44,549 bases of DNA from JAJZOM01 sp046703545 (GTDB lineage Archaea; Thermoplasmatota; Thermoplasmata; Thermoplasmatales; Thermoplasmataceae): the NCBI GenBank assembly GCA_046703545.1, contig JBJKSX010000027.1:1-44549 (forward strand), given 5' to 3'. Under the pieces are notes generated by a model that saw only the letters and a program-made list of their open reading frames with translations, was not told where the DNA came from and did not search any database. Below, one piece after another: positions 24,072 through 32,164 of the stretch; position 1 is the stretch's first letter, and each line of letters opens with the position of its first letter. The position numbers and the translations under genes were made by a program.

Positions 24072-25159
24072 GCGCTGAAGGAACATCTAGCAAACTTGAA
24101 GAACTGGTCACAGGGATATATTCAATGCTGTCATCAGGGAGCATTCCGGAGGTTTCAATCCCTTCCCGCAGCAAGGAAAACATAGTTTTGGACCCCCTGC
24201 TGTCAGTATGGAAGTATGGAGATTCCAGGGTCACGAGGTCCAGCAAGGCAGTGGACGGTGCAGAATACATGGTCAAGATGCTCCACATGGTGGGTTTCAT
24301 AAGGGAAATGCTCAGGGAAAGCAAATCTTCCACCCTCAGAGAGATGTACTACATATCTGAGGGTTGGAACCTTGGAAAATTTGGCACTCAGGACGAGTCA
24401 AACCTCATGGCTGAGGACCTGGAGGTGCTCAGCACCCTCCTTAGGGAAGACTTCAAGCTGAGGCCTGAGGAAAATGGTGCCAGCATAATGGGCGACATCA
24501 CCATTGAGGAAAAAACCAGGAAAGGGGAATTCAAGAAGATCAACTGCAGGGATGATGTTGGCGACGGCGGATACGGGATACCTTACAGTGTCGAGGAAGA
24601 TAAACTGAGAATAAAAAGCGTCAATGCCAAGTTTGTCCTGGCAATTGAAACCGGCGGTATGTTCGACAGGCTGATCGAGAATGGATTCGATGAGGCCAGC
24701 CAATGCCTGCTTGTGCACCTGAAGGGCCAGCCGGCCAGAAGCACAAGGAGGCTCCTCAAGAGGATTAATGAGGAACACAATGTCCCCATTTATGTGTTCA
24801 CTGATGGCGACCCATGGTCATTCCGGATATATGCCTCAATAGCCTACGGAGCTATCAAGACAGCACACATCTCACATTATCTTGCGGTTCCAACTGCCGA
24901 GTATATCGGTATCACAGCCAGTGACATCCTGAACTACGATCTCCCCACAGACAAGCTCAGTGATCAGGACATAACTGCACTCAACTCGGAAAAGAATGAC
25001 CCCAGGTTCCAGTCTTCCCAGTGGATAGATGAGATAGACACTATGCTGCACATAGGGAAGAAAGCTGAGCAGCAGGCCCTGGCAAAATATGGACTGGATT
25101 TCGTGACTTCGACGTATCTGCCGGAGAAATTATCACAGTTGAACGGTTACACTTGGTGA
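24068..25159 (+). CDS. top6A: DNA topoisomerase VI subunit A
   Basis: A 363-residue Spo11-related DNA cleavage subunit. The catalytic tyrosine is in REMYYISEGW (Tyr 94 or 95). The Toprim fold shows the acidic residue in AIETGGMFDRL and the D-x-D pair in VFTDGDPWSFRIY. It forms an A2B2 enzyme with top6B, with which it is translationally coupled. Confidence 0.97.
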   Translation: MSAEGTSSKLEELVTGIYSMLSSGSIPEVSIPSRSKENIVLDPLLSVWKYGDSRVTRSSKAVDGAEYMVKMLHMVGFIREMLRESKSSTLREMYYISEGWNLGKFGTQDESNLMAEDLEVLSTLLREDFKLRPEENGASIMGDITIEEKTRKGEFKKINCRDDVGDGGYGIPYSVEEDKLRIKSVNAKFVLAIETGGMFDRLIENGFDEASQCLLVHLKGQPARSTRRLLKRINEEHNVPIYVFTDGDPWSFRIYASIAYGAIKTAHISHYLAVPTAEYIGITASDILNYDLPTDKLSDQDITALNSEKNDPRFQSSQWIDEIDTMLHIGKKAEQQALAKYGLDFVTSTYLPEKLSQLNGYTW

Positions 25160-25164
25160 GAACA

Positions 25165-25968
25165 ATGAAGGTTGCCCTAGTTCAAATGTCTTCAAGCAAG
25201 GACAAGCAGCAAAACCTGGAACGTTCGCTCGAACTACTTGACCAGGCACTCAAAGGAAAGCCCGATCTGGTGATTTTCCCGGAGTACCAGATGTATTCCC
25301 CAGATTACGATGACCCGGAGGGACTGGCGGATGCCTCGGAGGCCATGGATGGCAACTTCATATCGACATTCTCCGAGAGGGCAAGGAAGGATGAAGTGAA
25401 AATCCTGATCAACTTCGCAGAGAGCAGTTTCGGCTCCCTGAAGCCATTCAACACCTCAATAATGATCGACGACCTCGGCATGATAATCGGAAAGTACAGG
25501 AAACTTCACCTTTTTGATGCTTACCAGAAGCTTGAGAGCAGCCTTTACGATCACGGCCGGATGCCCCCAAACATTCTCAAGACTAACATGTTCAAGATAG
25601 GCCTCCAGATCTGTTATGACCTGAGATTCCCTGAACCCGCAAGGTACCTTTCACTCCAGGGGGCACAGATTCTTTCATATCAGGCAGGCTGGTATGCTGG
25701 GGAAAGGAAGCTGGACATCTGGAAGAACCTGATCCGCACAAGGGCCATAGAAAACGGCACCTTTGTTCTTGGGACAGCACAGTGCGGACCCAATTTTACC
25801 GGGCATTCCATCGCGGTTGACCCATACGGCGACATCTTGGCTGAGGCCGAAAATGAAGAAACGGTGGTCGAGGCTGAACTTGACTTTGCCGTACTGAAGA
25901 AGTATGCGGAGGATGTGCCAATGATGAAGCAGCGCAGAAAAGACCTTTACGATGTGTCAGGACTGTAG
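25165..25968 (+). CDS. Carbon-nitrogen hydrolase (nitrilase superfamily)
   Basis: A 267-residue enzyme with the complete nitrilase catalytic set: Glu 40 (VIFPEY), Lys 113 (YRKLHLFD) and Cys 150 (LQICYDLRFPE). The substrate cannot be told; the compact size and motifs recall omega-amidase/Nit-type amidases. GGTGAG (25155-25160) sits 4 nt before ATG 25165; an in-frame TTG at 25153 is also possible. The gene follows top6A with 5 nt between them. Its last 12 nt overlap the end of otsB on the opposite strand. Confidence 0.88.
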   Translation: MKVALVQMSSSKDKQQNLERSLELLDQALKGKPDLVIFPEYQMYSPDYDDPEGLADASEAMDGNFISTFSERARKDEVKILINFAESSFGSLKPFNTSIMIDDLGMIIGKYRKLHLFDAYQKLESSLYDHGRMPPNILKTNMFKIGLQICYDLRFPEPARYLSLQGAQILSYQAGWYAGERKLDIWKNLIRTRAIENGTFVLGTAQCGPNFTGHSIAVDPYGDILAEAENEETVVEAELDFAVLKKYAEDVPMMKQRRKDLYDVSGL

Positions 25969-26691
25969 TGCTTCAAGGAATCTCCTGAATTCAAGATAAT
26001 CCTTGACCCTGTATTTGGCAGAGGTCTCGCCATTTCCCACCTTTATGGTGAAGGCGTCCTGGTTCAGAATAAACGCATCCTCGTCAGTTTTATCGTCTCC
26101 AGCAATCAGGGCTGGCCTGCCTTTTCTGATCTTTTTTATGGCATCCCCCTTGTTCGGCCCGGGGATCCTGATTTCAACAATCATCTTGCCTATGTAGCAG
26201 GACATCCCCATCTCCTCCGCGATGGCACATATTTCCTCATCGAGCTTCTTGTGGAGTTTCTGGTCAAGATGCCATTTTGTGAAGACAACCCCTCCATCCT
26301 TGTTCATCAGGTGAACACCCGGGAACCTCAGCGCAAATTCCGTTTTCCTCTCAAAAACTTCATCGCATTTTTTCCTGTATTCCTCATACCCTTCCACAGT
26401 GGTGAGTTCACCAGAAGTCAGGGCAACCAGGGCACCGTGCAGTGCTATGAGATTGTACCTTGTTCCCACAAATGTGTTCATCTCCCGGAGAGATCTTCCT
26501 GTGACAAGATAGAGTTCATGCCTGTCCCTGATGTAATCCAGAATCTTCAAGAGGGGAAGGTCAGGGAAAGATTTCTCAGGTTCTTTTATGATGGGCACCA
26601 GTGTTCCATCATAATCCAGGAAAACTACTGCCTGGGCGTTGCCCTCATCTCTGAATTTGCTGACTAGCTCCTGAATCTCCAAGTGCTTCAC
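25957..26691 (-). CDS. otsB: Trehalose-6-phosphate phosphatase
   Basis: A 244-residue HAD-family phosphatase. Motif I is FLDYDGTLVPI (nucleophile Asp near residue 26), VTGRS is the second element, and GDDKTDEDAF is the acidic metal motif near the C-terminus. It removes phosphate from trehalose-6-phosphate made by OtsA, with which it overlaps by 47 nt. A homologous phosphatase is known from Thermoplasma acidophilum. The start is GTG 26691, or TTG 26682, which has GAGTGA five bases before it. Confidence 0.93.
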   Translation of the reverse strand: MKHLEIQELVSKFRDEGNAQAVVFLDYDGTLVPIIKEPEKSFPDLPLLKILDYIRDRHELYLVTGRSLREMNTFVGTRYNLIALHGALVALTSGELTTVEGYEEYRKKCDEVFERKTEFALRFPGVHLMNKDGGVVFTKWHLDQKLHKKLDEEICAIAEEMGMSCYIGKMIVEIRIPGPNKGDAIKKIRKGRPALIAGDDKTDEDAFILNQDAFTIKVGNGETSAKYRVKDYLEFRRFLEALQS

Positions 26692-28024
26692 TCTTTTGTT
26701 TTAACAGCCGCCCTGCAGCTCCCTTTATCTCATCCAGCCACCAGTTGAGGTCCCTGGAGCTCACGCTTTCCTTGAGACCTGTAACCCTTGAGGTTATCTC
26801 ATTTTCATCCATGTTCATGGCGTAGTGAATCTTGTCGGCGATCTCATTGATGTCGTAGGGATTGACCTTTAACGCATCATCAAGTGCATAAGATGACCCT
26901 GCAAATTTAGAAAGTATCAGGACGCCTTTTCTGGTTGCAGACACAAACTCCTTGCTCACCAGGTTCAGGCCATCTATGAGGGGTGTTATGAGTCCCACAT
27001 CTGCAGATCTGTAATACTTCATCAGCTGCTTGTCTGTGACTTTCCTGTACATGTAGATTATGGGTTGCCAGGAAAGGTCGGCGTGCATTCCATTGATCCT
27101 GCCCACAGCCATCTCAAGTTCCTTCCTCATTTCCCTGTACTCTGACACCGAGGACCTGCTCGGAGTCACAATCATGACGTAGCTGAATTTCTTTGCATCC
27201 TGGGGGTATTTCTTTATCATGGCCTCTATGGCCAGAACCCGGTTGGTCAGGCCCTTGGTATAGTCCAGCCTGTCAATGCTGAATATAAGTTTCTGGTTGT
27301 TCTTCAGCCCTATGCCTTTTGTGGAGCCAGTGTCCGGCTTATAGTACGATGTGTCAATGCCAAGTGAAAAAGTGAAGAGCCCTTCTTCCAGGTGTTCAGA
27401 GTAAGGCATCAGGCTTTCGCTCGATTCGGCAAAGTTCTTCCTGTAAAGGTCTGTATGAAAGGTTATCATGTCGGAGGAGGTCATCCCCTCCAGAAGGTCA
27501 TGTGCGTGTGGAAGCGTTGAAAAGAATTCACTGGCGACCCATGGAATGTGCCAGGTGAAAATTATGAAGTTTTTCAAATTCCTGTCCCTGAGCATCTTCG
27601 GCACCAGCATCAGCTGGTAGTCATGAATCCAGAGGACCTGATCCTCCTTCACTTCACTTCTTACAGCCTCTGCGAATCTCTCATTGATGAGTTTGTAAAA
27701 TGAGAATCCGGTCGGGCTGTTTTTCATCCTTCCCCTGAAGTAATGGAAGAGCGGCCAGAGTTTCCCGTTTGCATAATCGTCATAGAATCCCCTTCGTTCC
27801 TTGGCGGACATAAAAACCCTTACGATCCTGTATCCTTCGTGTTCCTCAACGGGGTATTTCCTGTCCATGCTTCCGTCTCCCCAGCAGACCCATGTTCCAC
27901 CTTCCTGCTTCATGGCCCTGCTGAGAGCAGTTGCCACACCCCCGACATTGACCCTTACTGTTTCACGTCCCTCAAATCCCTCGTGGGAAATAGGGCACCT
28001 GCTTGTGACAATAAGGTAACTCAT
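26645..28024 (-). CDS. otsA: Alpha,alpha-trehalose-phosphate synthase
   Basis: A 459-residue GT20 glycosyltransferase that joins a glucose nucleotide and glucose-6-phosphate. Marks are GGVATALSRAM near the start, WIHDYQLMLVP, TWHIPWVASEFFSTLP, SIDRLDYTKGL and DGLNLVSKEFV. The last holds the acidic residue that binds the sugar nucleotide. The TATA box is about 24 nt before the ATG, so the message is leaderless. With otsB it forms a two-gene trehalose unit, giving a compatible solute for stress protection. Confidence 0.95.
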   Translation of the reverse strand: MSYLIVTSRCPISHEGFEGRETVRVNVGGVATALSRAMKQEGGTWVCWGDGSMDRKYPVEEHEGYRIVRVFMSAKERRGFYDDYANGKLWPLFHYFRGRMKNSPTGFSFYKLINERFAEAVRSEVKEDQVLWIHDYQLMLVPKMLRDRNLKNFIIFTWHIPWVASEFFSTLPHAHDLLEGMTSSDMITFHTDLYRKNFAESSESLMPYSEHLEEGLFTFSLGIDTSYYKPDTGSTKGIGLKNNQKLIFSIDRLDYTKGLTNRVLAIEAMIKKYPQDAKKFSYVMIVTPSRSSVSEYREMRKELEMAVGRINGMHADLSWQPIIYMYRKVTDKQLMKYYRSADVGLITPLIDGLNLVSKEFVSATRKGVLILSKFAGSSYALDDALKVNPYDINEIADKIHYAMNMDENEITSRVTGLKESVSSRDLNWWLDEIKGAAGRLLKQKSEALGDSGASQQIQR

Positions 28025-28035
28025 ATTTTATAAAG

Positions 28036-28052
28036 TTAGATCTAATATTTAA
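28036..28052 (-). promoter_or_regulatory. otsA promoter with palindrome TTAGATCTAA
   Basis: On the minus strand GTTAAATATT (28043-28052) is the TATA element, about 24 nt before the otsA ATG. The perfect 10-bp palindrome TTAGATCTAA (28036-28045) overlaps its downstream edge, a position where a repressor could block initiation. Both readings are positional inferences. Confidence 0.45.
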
Positions 28053-28102
28053 CTGGTCAGGTCAGGCACAACACTATAGCTTGGGCAGAAGCTCAGAAAC
28101 CA

Positions 28103-28110
28103 TTTTATAC
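28103..28110 (+). promoter_or_regulatory. TATA box of the 5S rRNA gene
   Basis: TTTTATAC lies about 25 nt upstream of the predicted 5S start, giving the gene its own promoter. The region between otsA and this box (28053-28102) contains only a short direct repeat, GGTCAGGTCAGG. Confidence 0.55.
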
Positions 28111-28130
28111 TGCCCTATAATTTAGTGTTC

Positions 28131-28250
28131 GTGACGGCCATAGTGGTAGGGTCACACCCGGTCTCATTCCGAACCCGACGGTAAAGCCTATCACGTTTCA
28201 CATGCGTACTGTCTTCCGCGAGGGGATGGGAACTGTGATTCGCTGTCACA
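28131..28250 (+). rRNA. rrf: 5S ribosomal RNA
   Basis: The archaeal 5S core is clear: GGCCATAGTGGTAGGGTCAC, CACCCGGTCTCATTCCGAAC and the 3' domain with CCGCGAGGGGATGGGA. The ends pair as helix I (GTGAC with GTCAC). Length is about 120 nt; the exact ends may shift by two or three bases. No 16S or 23S gene is near: it stands between otsA and an ABC exporter. T-rich sequence after 28252 (TTATTATTAATTTTTG) probably terminates it. Confidence 0.95.
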
Positions 28251-28332
28251 CCTCTTATTATTAATTTTTGAAATTCTCATTGGTCATAGCCAATTCCCGG
28301 CCACCCATATATTTGCTTACAGGAGGTCGACT

Positions 28333-28536
28333 ATGCATCCTGGAATCAAAGGCAAAGAAAATATGCCCATTGCAACACATTTCAAGCCATATAAATGTGC
28401 TCACAAAGTGATGATATGTTCTGTTAATATGAGTAAAGGCATTTTTTATATTGGAACCACCCCACGAGCTGGTAAGTTCTTCAACGGTGCCTGCAATGAT
28501 ATACATAGAGCATGTCTCGAAGTCATATTCTCCTGA
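28333..28536 (+). CDS. Doubtful small open reading frame
   Basis: A 67-residue frame of unknown identity with five cysteines and no recognised motif. It is listed because its ATG has two start signals: AGGAGGT at 28321-28327 (5 nt spacing), and an AT-rich TATA-like CATATATTT near 28306-28314 at leaderless distance. These two signals do not fit a single transcript. It overlaps the next gene by about 40 nt in another frame. The gap 28251-28495 otherwise holds nothing I can identify. Confidence 0.22.
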   Translation: MHPGIKGKENMPIATHFKPYKCAHKVMICSVNMSKGIFYIGTTPRAGKFFNGACNDIHRACLEVIFS

Positions 28537-29413
28537 TTCTCCTCCCGCAGTGGACGACCTTTCCCTGGAGATAAGGGATGGGGAGATCTTGGGCCTGGTT
28601 GGACTGAACGGGGCAGGAAAGTCAACCACAATCAGGATGTCTTCGGGTATCATTCTGCCATCAAAGGGACAGATAACTGTGGATGGTTATGATATCGTCA
28701 GGGACAAAGTGAAGGCTTCATCCCTCATTGGCTGGATACCAGAAGCCCCCAACTTTGAGCCAAATGCGAAACCCATGCCGCTGATGAGATACTTCGCGGG
28801 CTTCTATGATCTGGGAGACAGGAAAACAGACGATCACATAATGGATCTGCTTGACCAAGTTGGTTTGAAGCCGTATCTTTCCAGAAAACTCAATACATAT
28901 TCACACGGAATGAAGAAGAGGTTTTCAATCGCAGAATCACTGATCGGGGACCCACAGAATATATTCTTCGACGAGACCCTCAATGGGCTTGATCCGGAAG
29001 GAGTCATATTTGTAAGGAAGCTGATAAAGTCGCTGAAATCCAGGGGCAAGGCAATACTCCTTTCCTCCCACATTCTCATGGAGGTTCAGAACATCGCAGA
29101 CAGGGTTGCCATCATCAGCCATGGGAAACTTGTCAAGACACTCACAAAGGATGAGATGAAGAGCCTTGGAAGGGAAGCGATCCACATCACGCTGGACAAT
29201 CCGGATGACAAACTGGTCGGCATGCTGGCAGAATACGGGCAGGTAACCACTTCGGGTGGTGAGTTCACCATTACGGACCTGTCCGTTTCCAGAAACGATT
29301 ACCCGGATATCGCATCCATGCTGGTCCAGAATGGGTACCGGGTTCGGAATTTCAGCAGCACCGGAGTAAGCCTTGAGGAGTACTTCATAACACTGGTTGG
29401 TGGTACACTCTGA
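28496..29413 (+). CDS. ABC transporter ATP-binding protein, ABC-2 exporter 1
   Basis: A 305-residue ATPase. Walker A is GLNGAGKST (residues 36-44), the signature region reads YSHGMKKRFS, Walker B is IFFDETLNGLDPEG, and the H-loop is in LLSSHIL. The usual DEPTNGLDP is changed to DETLNGLDP, exactly as in the second copy at 35397. A C-terminal domain of about 90 residues follows. TATA-like TTTTTATATT at 28444-28453 suggests a leader of about 20 nt. It powers the permease encoded directly downstream. The start is ATG 28496; a TTG at 28451 is unlikely. Confidence 0.93.
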   Translation: MIYIEHVSKSYSPDSPPAVDDLSLEIRDGEILGLVGLNGAGKSTTIRMSSGIILPSKGQITVDGYDIVRDKVKASSLIGWIPEAPNFEPNAKPMPLMRYFAGFYDLGDRKTDDHIMDLLDQVGLKPYLSRKLNTYSHGMKKRFSIAESLIGDPQNIFFDETLNGLDPEGVIFVRKLIKSLKSRGKAILLSSHILMEVQNIADRVAIISHGKLVKTLTKDEMKSLGREAIHITLDNPDDKLVGMLAEYGQVTTSGGEFTITDLSVSRNDYPDIASMLVQNGYRVRNFSSTGVSLEEYFITLVGGTL

Positions 29414-30867
29414 GGCCAATAAGCTATGAAATCCGCAGGACTCTTACAAGCAAGTTTGTCCTGCTTATGATAGTGGCAATTGTGGGCATATCATCCGTTC
29501 TTGCCTATGAGACATCGGCTACATACAATTCTTCCTCATTCATCTCAAGGACACCACATGTCAACTATGGAAATTACCAGTCAAGCGGCAACGCGACTCT
29601 GGTATTCTACGCCTATGACCCATCGGGAGAGCCTTACCCGGGGCTACATCTTCAAGCTTATGCCCAGAATGACACATCCTACAGCCTCATTTCAAATTCA
29701 GCAGGCTTTGCCAATATCACCCTGCCCTACAACTCTTCCAGCCCGGCATATGCATACAATTATTCCTATACCATCTTTGGCCAGAGCATATCCGTACCCA
29801 AAACTTCTGTGGCCATAAACCCTGTTTTCCAATACAGTGGGTATAGCATAGTTCCCAGAATGGTTGAGAAATCCAACACTTCCAACTTTGGTTTCCAGCT
29901 GCTGTATGTTGGCCCCAATGGGGCAGCTGCACCTCTTTCAAACATAAGTGTGGCACCGTATCCGCAGGCTTCCACCAGTCAGCAGGCCATTGAAAATGCC
30001 ACCTACTCCATCCAGGCCTCCGGTTTCACCGTCATGAACCTCTTCCCCGCCATACCTGCAAGTGCCTACAACCAGACTTTCGGGCTAGCGATCGTGAGTG
30101 GTGGCCAGAATGTCACCCCAACGGGGCCGGCTGCCTACCCGCTTGGACGCCTGTCGGTTTACACACCGACGACTCAGGAGACAATCCAGAACCTCGTATT
30201 CAATGGAGTCGGGCCCATTCTGGGATTTCTGATCCCCATACTCGGAGTCTTTGCCGCATATCTGACCTACGGAAAGGACAAGACAACGGGGGTTCTTGAA
30301 TCTGTCCTGAAGAGGCCGGCCACCAGGCAGGGGCTCATATCTTCAAGGTTTCTGGCAAATTCAGTTTCCATAGTGGTTTCAGTAGTGGTGTCATTGATCA
30401 TTACAGACCTCATTCTGCAGTATTACTTCTCAATAGCCCTCTCGGCATACTTTTCGCTGTTCTTCATATGGACTTACGTGGTGGAGGGGCTATCATTCCT
30501 GGCCATCATCTACATGTTCACTCACATGGTGAAATCACAGACTGCCCTGCTGGGCATATCCATAGCGGTGTTTGTTGTAATGGCACTTTTCTGGTCTATC
30601 ATTCCACTGACTGTTCTGGCCGCGCTCAACGTCTCTCCTGCAAGCTCAACCTACATTTTTACGTCGGTGGGGTTCAACTATGCCAGCCCGTCTGGTTATT
30701 CCAGCCTCGTGCAGTTCCTGTTCACAGATCACATCGGGCTTATTGGCTCCCTGAGTGCTAATCCGGCGGCTTATGCGGTCACTGAACCCCTTCTTCTGAT
30801 CGCTGGCATTCTCTGGATAGCTGCTCCCTTTTTGATCGCATATTACCTGTCCGGAAAATACGATTGA
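29410..30867 (+). CDS. ABC-2 type permease 1 with large extracytoplasmic domain
   Basis: About 485 residues. TM1 (about 16-35) is followed by a 220-residue outer domain rich in Ser, Thr, Asn and Tyr. It has about ten N-x-S/T sequons and a beta-sandwich-like pattern: YDPSGEPYPGLHLQAYAQ, then SNSAGFANITLP. After it come about six helices, and the ABC-2 motif YGKDKTTGVLESVLKRPATR. By comparison with the second copy (M-R-D-F-I-Y-D-F-R-R-T-L-T), the natural start is CTG 29410 (L-R-P-I-S-Y-E-I-R-R-T-L-T), overlapping the ATPase stop. The first canonical start, ATG 29467, cuts into TM1. The exported substrate is unknown. Confidence 0.82.
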   Translation: MRPISYEIRRTLTSKFVLLMIVAIVGISSVLAYETSATYNSSSFISRTPHVNYGNYQSSGNATLVFYAYDPSGEPYPGLHLQAYAQNDTSYSLISNSAGFANITLPYNSSSPAYAYNYSYTIFGQSISVPKTSVAINPVFQYSGYSIVPRMVEKSNTSNFGFQLLYVGPNGAAAPLSNISVAPYPQASTSQQAIENATYSIQASGFTVMNLFPAIPASAYNQTFGLAIVSGGQNVTPTGPAAYPLGRLSVYTPTTQETIQNLVFNGVGPILGFLIPILGVFAAYLTYGKDKTTGVLESVLKRPATRQGLISSRFLANSVSIVVSVVVSLIITDLILQYYFSIALSAYFSLFFIWTYVVEGLSFLAIIYMFTHMVKSQTALLGISIAVFVVMALFWSIIPLTVLAALNVSPASSTYIFTSVGFNYASPSGYSSLVQFLFTDHIGLIGSLSANPAAYAVTEPLLLIAGILWIAAPFLIAYYLSGKYD

Positions 30868-30953
30868 ATCCTGCAACCCTTTCATGCAACGGTGGAACGG
30901 ACCTTTGTCCTATCCTGGCCCATCAAAATGGGTCGCAAAAGCCTTAATCAACG

Positions 30954-32147
30954 ATGTTCAAATGTCCAAAGAATTTGAGGAATGTAAGCCTTGTAACCAT
31001 TGTTTCCACATTCAGGGGCCTCGGGTATTCTTCCATCTGGATATACAGCGCCCTTTATCTCAGGACCATACTGGGCCTGTCGATTTTCCAGGATGGCCTC
31101 ATCATAACAATAGGCTCCTCAATTGCCGCTATTCTTCAGATTTATGGGGGAATTCTTTCGGACAGGTTCGGCTACAAGCGGACAATAATAGTGTCCTTCC
31201 TCTCAGTAATGGCCATCTTGATCCTGATAATATCTTCTCCAACAGCAAGGTATTCCACAGTATGGTTTCCCATACTTTTCGTATTTCTGATGGTTGCAAA
31301 CTCCGTCCAGATGCCAGCCACTGCCGCCATTGTTTCACAGGACAGTGAGGTGAAACTTAGGGGGTTCTCAATTCTCCGGATAGGGAACAACATCGGGTGG
31401 GGCATAGGGCCTGCAATGGGCGGCTTCCTCATACATTTCACAGGATTCTACTTCCTGTTTGTGTTTGCAATAGCCACTGCACTGGTTGGGGTTGTTGTTG
31501 CCAGCTTCATAAAGGACGTCAGGGCATCCCATGATGTGGTCGTGAAGTTTCACGCTGGAAATGCCATGCTCATGGTCCTTGCGGTTTCAGCACTCCTGCT
31601 CTTTGTGGTACAGTCACAGGAAACGGTTACACTGTCAAACTATGTGAAGATCCTGAGGGGGCTCAACTATGTGGAGATGGGGATAATTTACCTTGCGAAC
31701 GGAGTGGCAGTGATCCTGACCCAGGGAATCGTTTACAGGGCTTCCAGGAAAATAGGAAATTACTGGTCCTACATAATTGGCGGCTTCCTCTATTCTTTTG
31801 GGTTTTTCTCGTTCGCCTTCTTCAGTGGGCTTGGAGGCATGCTGCTTGCCACAGTAATCTACACATTCGGTGAGGATTTTGCCTTCCCCGCAGGTTTTGC
31901 CATGGTCTCCCTAGTGTCCAAGCCTGAAAACATTGGGAGGAATATGGGCACATACAACGCATTCATATCCGCAGGCAGGGCACTGGGCCCGCTGCTTGGG
32001 GGATATGTACTTAGCGTAACACTTGATCCCTTCAGGATATGGGGAATAACAACGCTTCCAGGTTTCATTGGCGTCATTGTCATACTGATAATATTCAGGG
32101 GGAAGTCCTCCCAGATCCAGGAAAAGTACAGTGTTGAAAGTGGATGA
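30954..32147 (+). CDS. Major facilitator superfamily transporter
   Basis: A 397-residue protein with about 12 hydrophobic segments. MFS motif A is in the loop after TM2 (GGILSDRFGYKRTI), and the TM5 region has IGNNIGWGIGPAMGGFL. The family contains sugar, drug and metabolite carriers; nothing here narrows the substrate. It follows permease 1 by 86 nt (30868-30953). That gap holds a small hairpin (CCCAT/ATGGG, 30919-30932) and no clear TATA box, so co-transcription with the ABC genes is possible. It converges on trpS, 17 nt apart. Confidence 0.9.
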   Translation: MFKCPKNLRNVSLVTIVSTFRGLGYSSIWIYSALYLRTILGLSIFQDGLIITIGSSIAAILQIYGGILSDRFGYKRTIIVSFLSVMAILILIISSPTARYSTVWFPILFVFLMVANSVQMPATAAIVSQDSEVKLRGFSILRIGNNIGWGIGPAMGGFLIHFTGFYFLFVFAIATALVGVVVASFIKDVRASHDVVVKFHAGNAMLMVLAVSALLLFVVQSQETVTLSNYVKILRGLNYVEMGIIYLANGVAVILTQGIVYRASRKIGNYWSYIIGGFLYSFGFFSFAFFSGLGGMLLATVIYTFGEDFAFPAGFAMVSLVSKPENIGRNMGTYNAFISAGRALGPLLGGYVLSVTLDPFRIWGITTLPGFIGVIVILIIFRGKSSQIQEKYSVESG

Positions 32148-32164
32148 GTCCTCAATGATACGGA

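Noticed and set aside
28407..28440. Possible box C/D guide RNA because of a GTGATGA element
   Set aside because: No D box (CTGA) at a suitable distance and no paired terminal stem were found.
30884..31348. 154-codon frame overlapping the MFS transporter
   Set aside because: It lies mostly within the transporter coding sequence in another frame. The transporter shows motif A and regular helices, while this frame has neither domain nor start signals.
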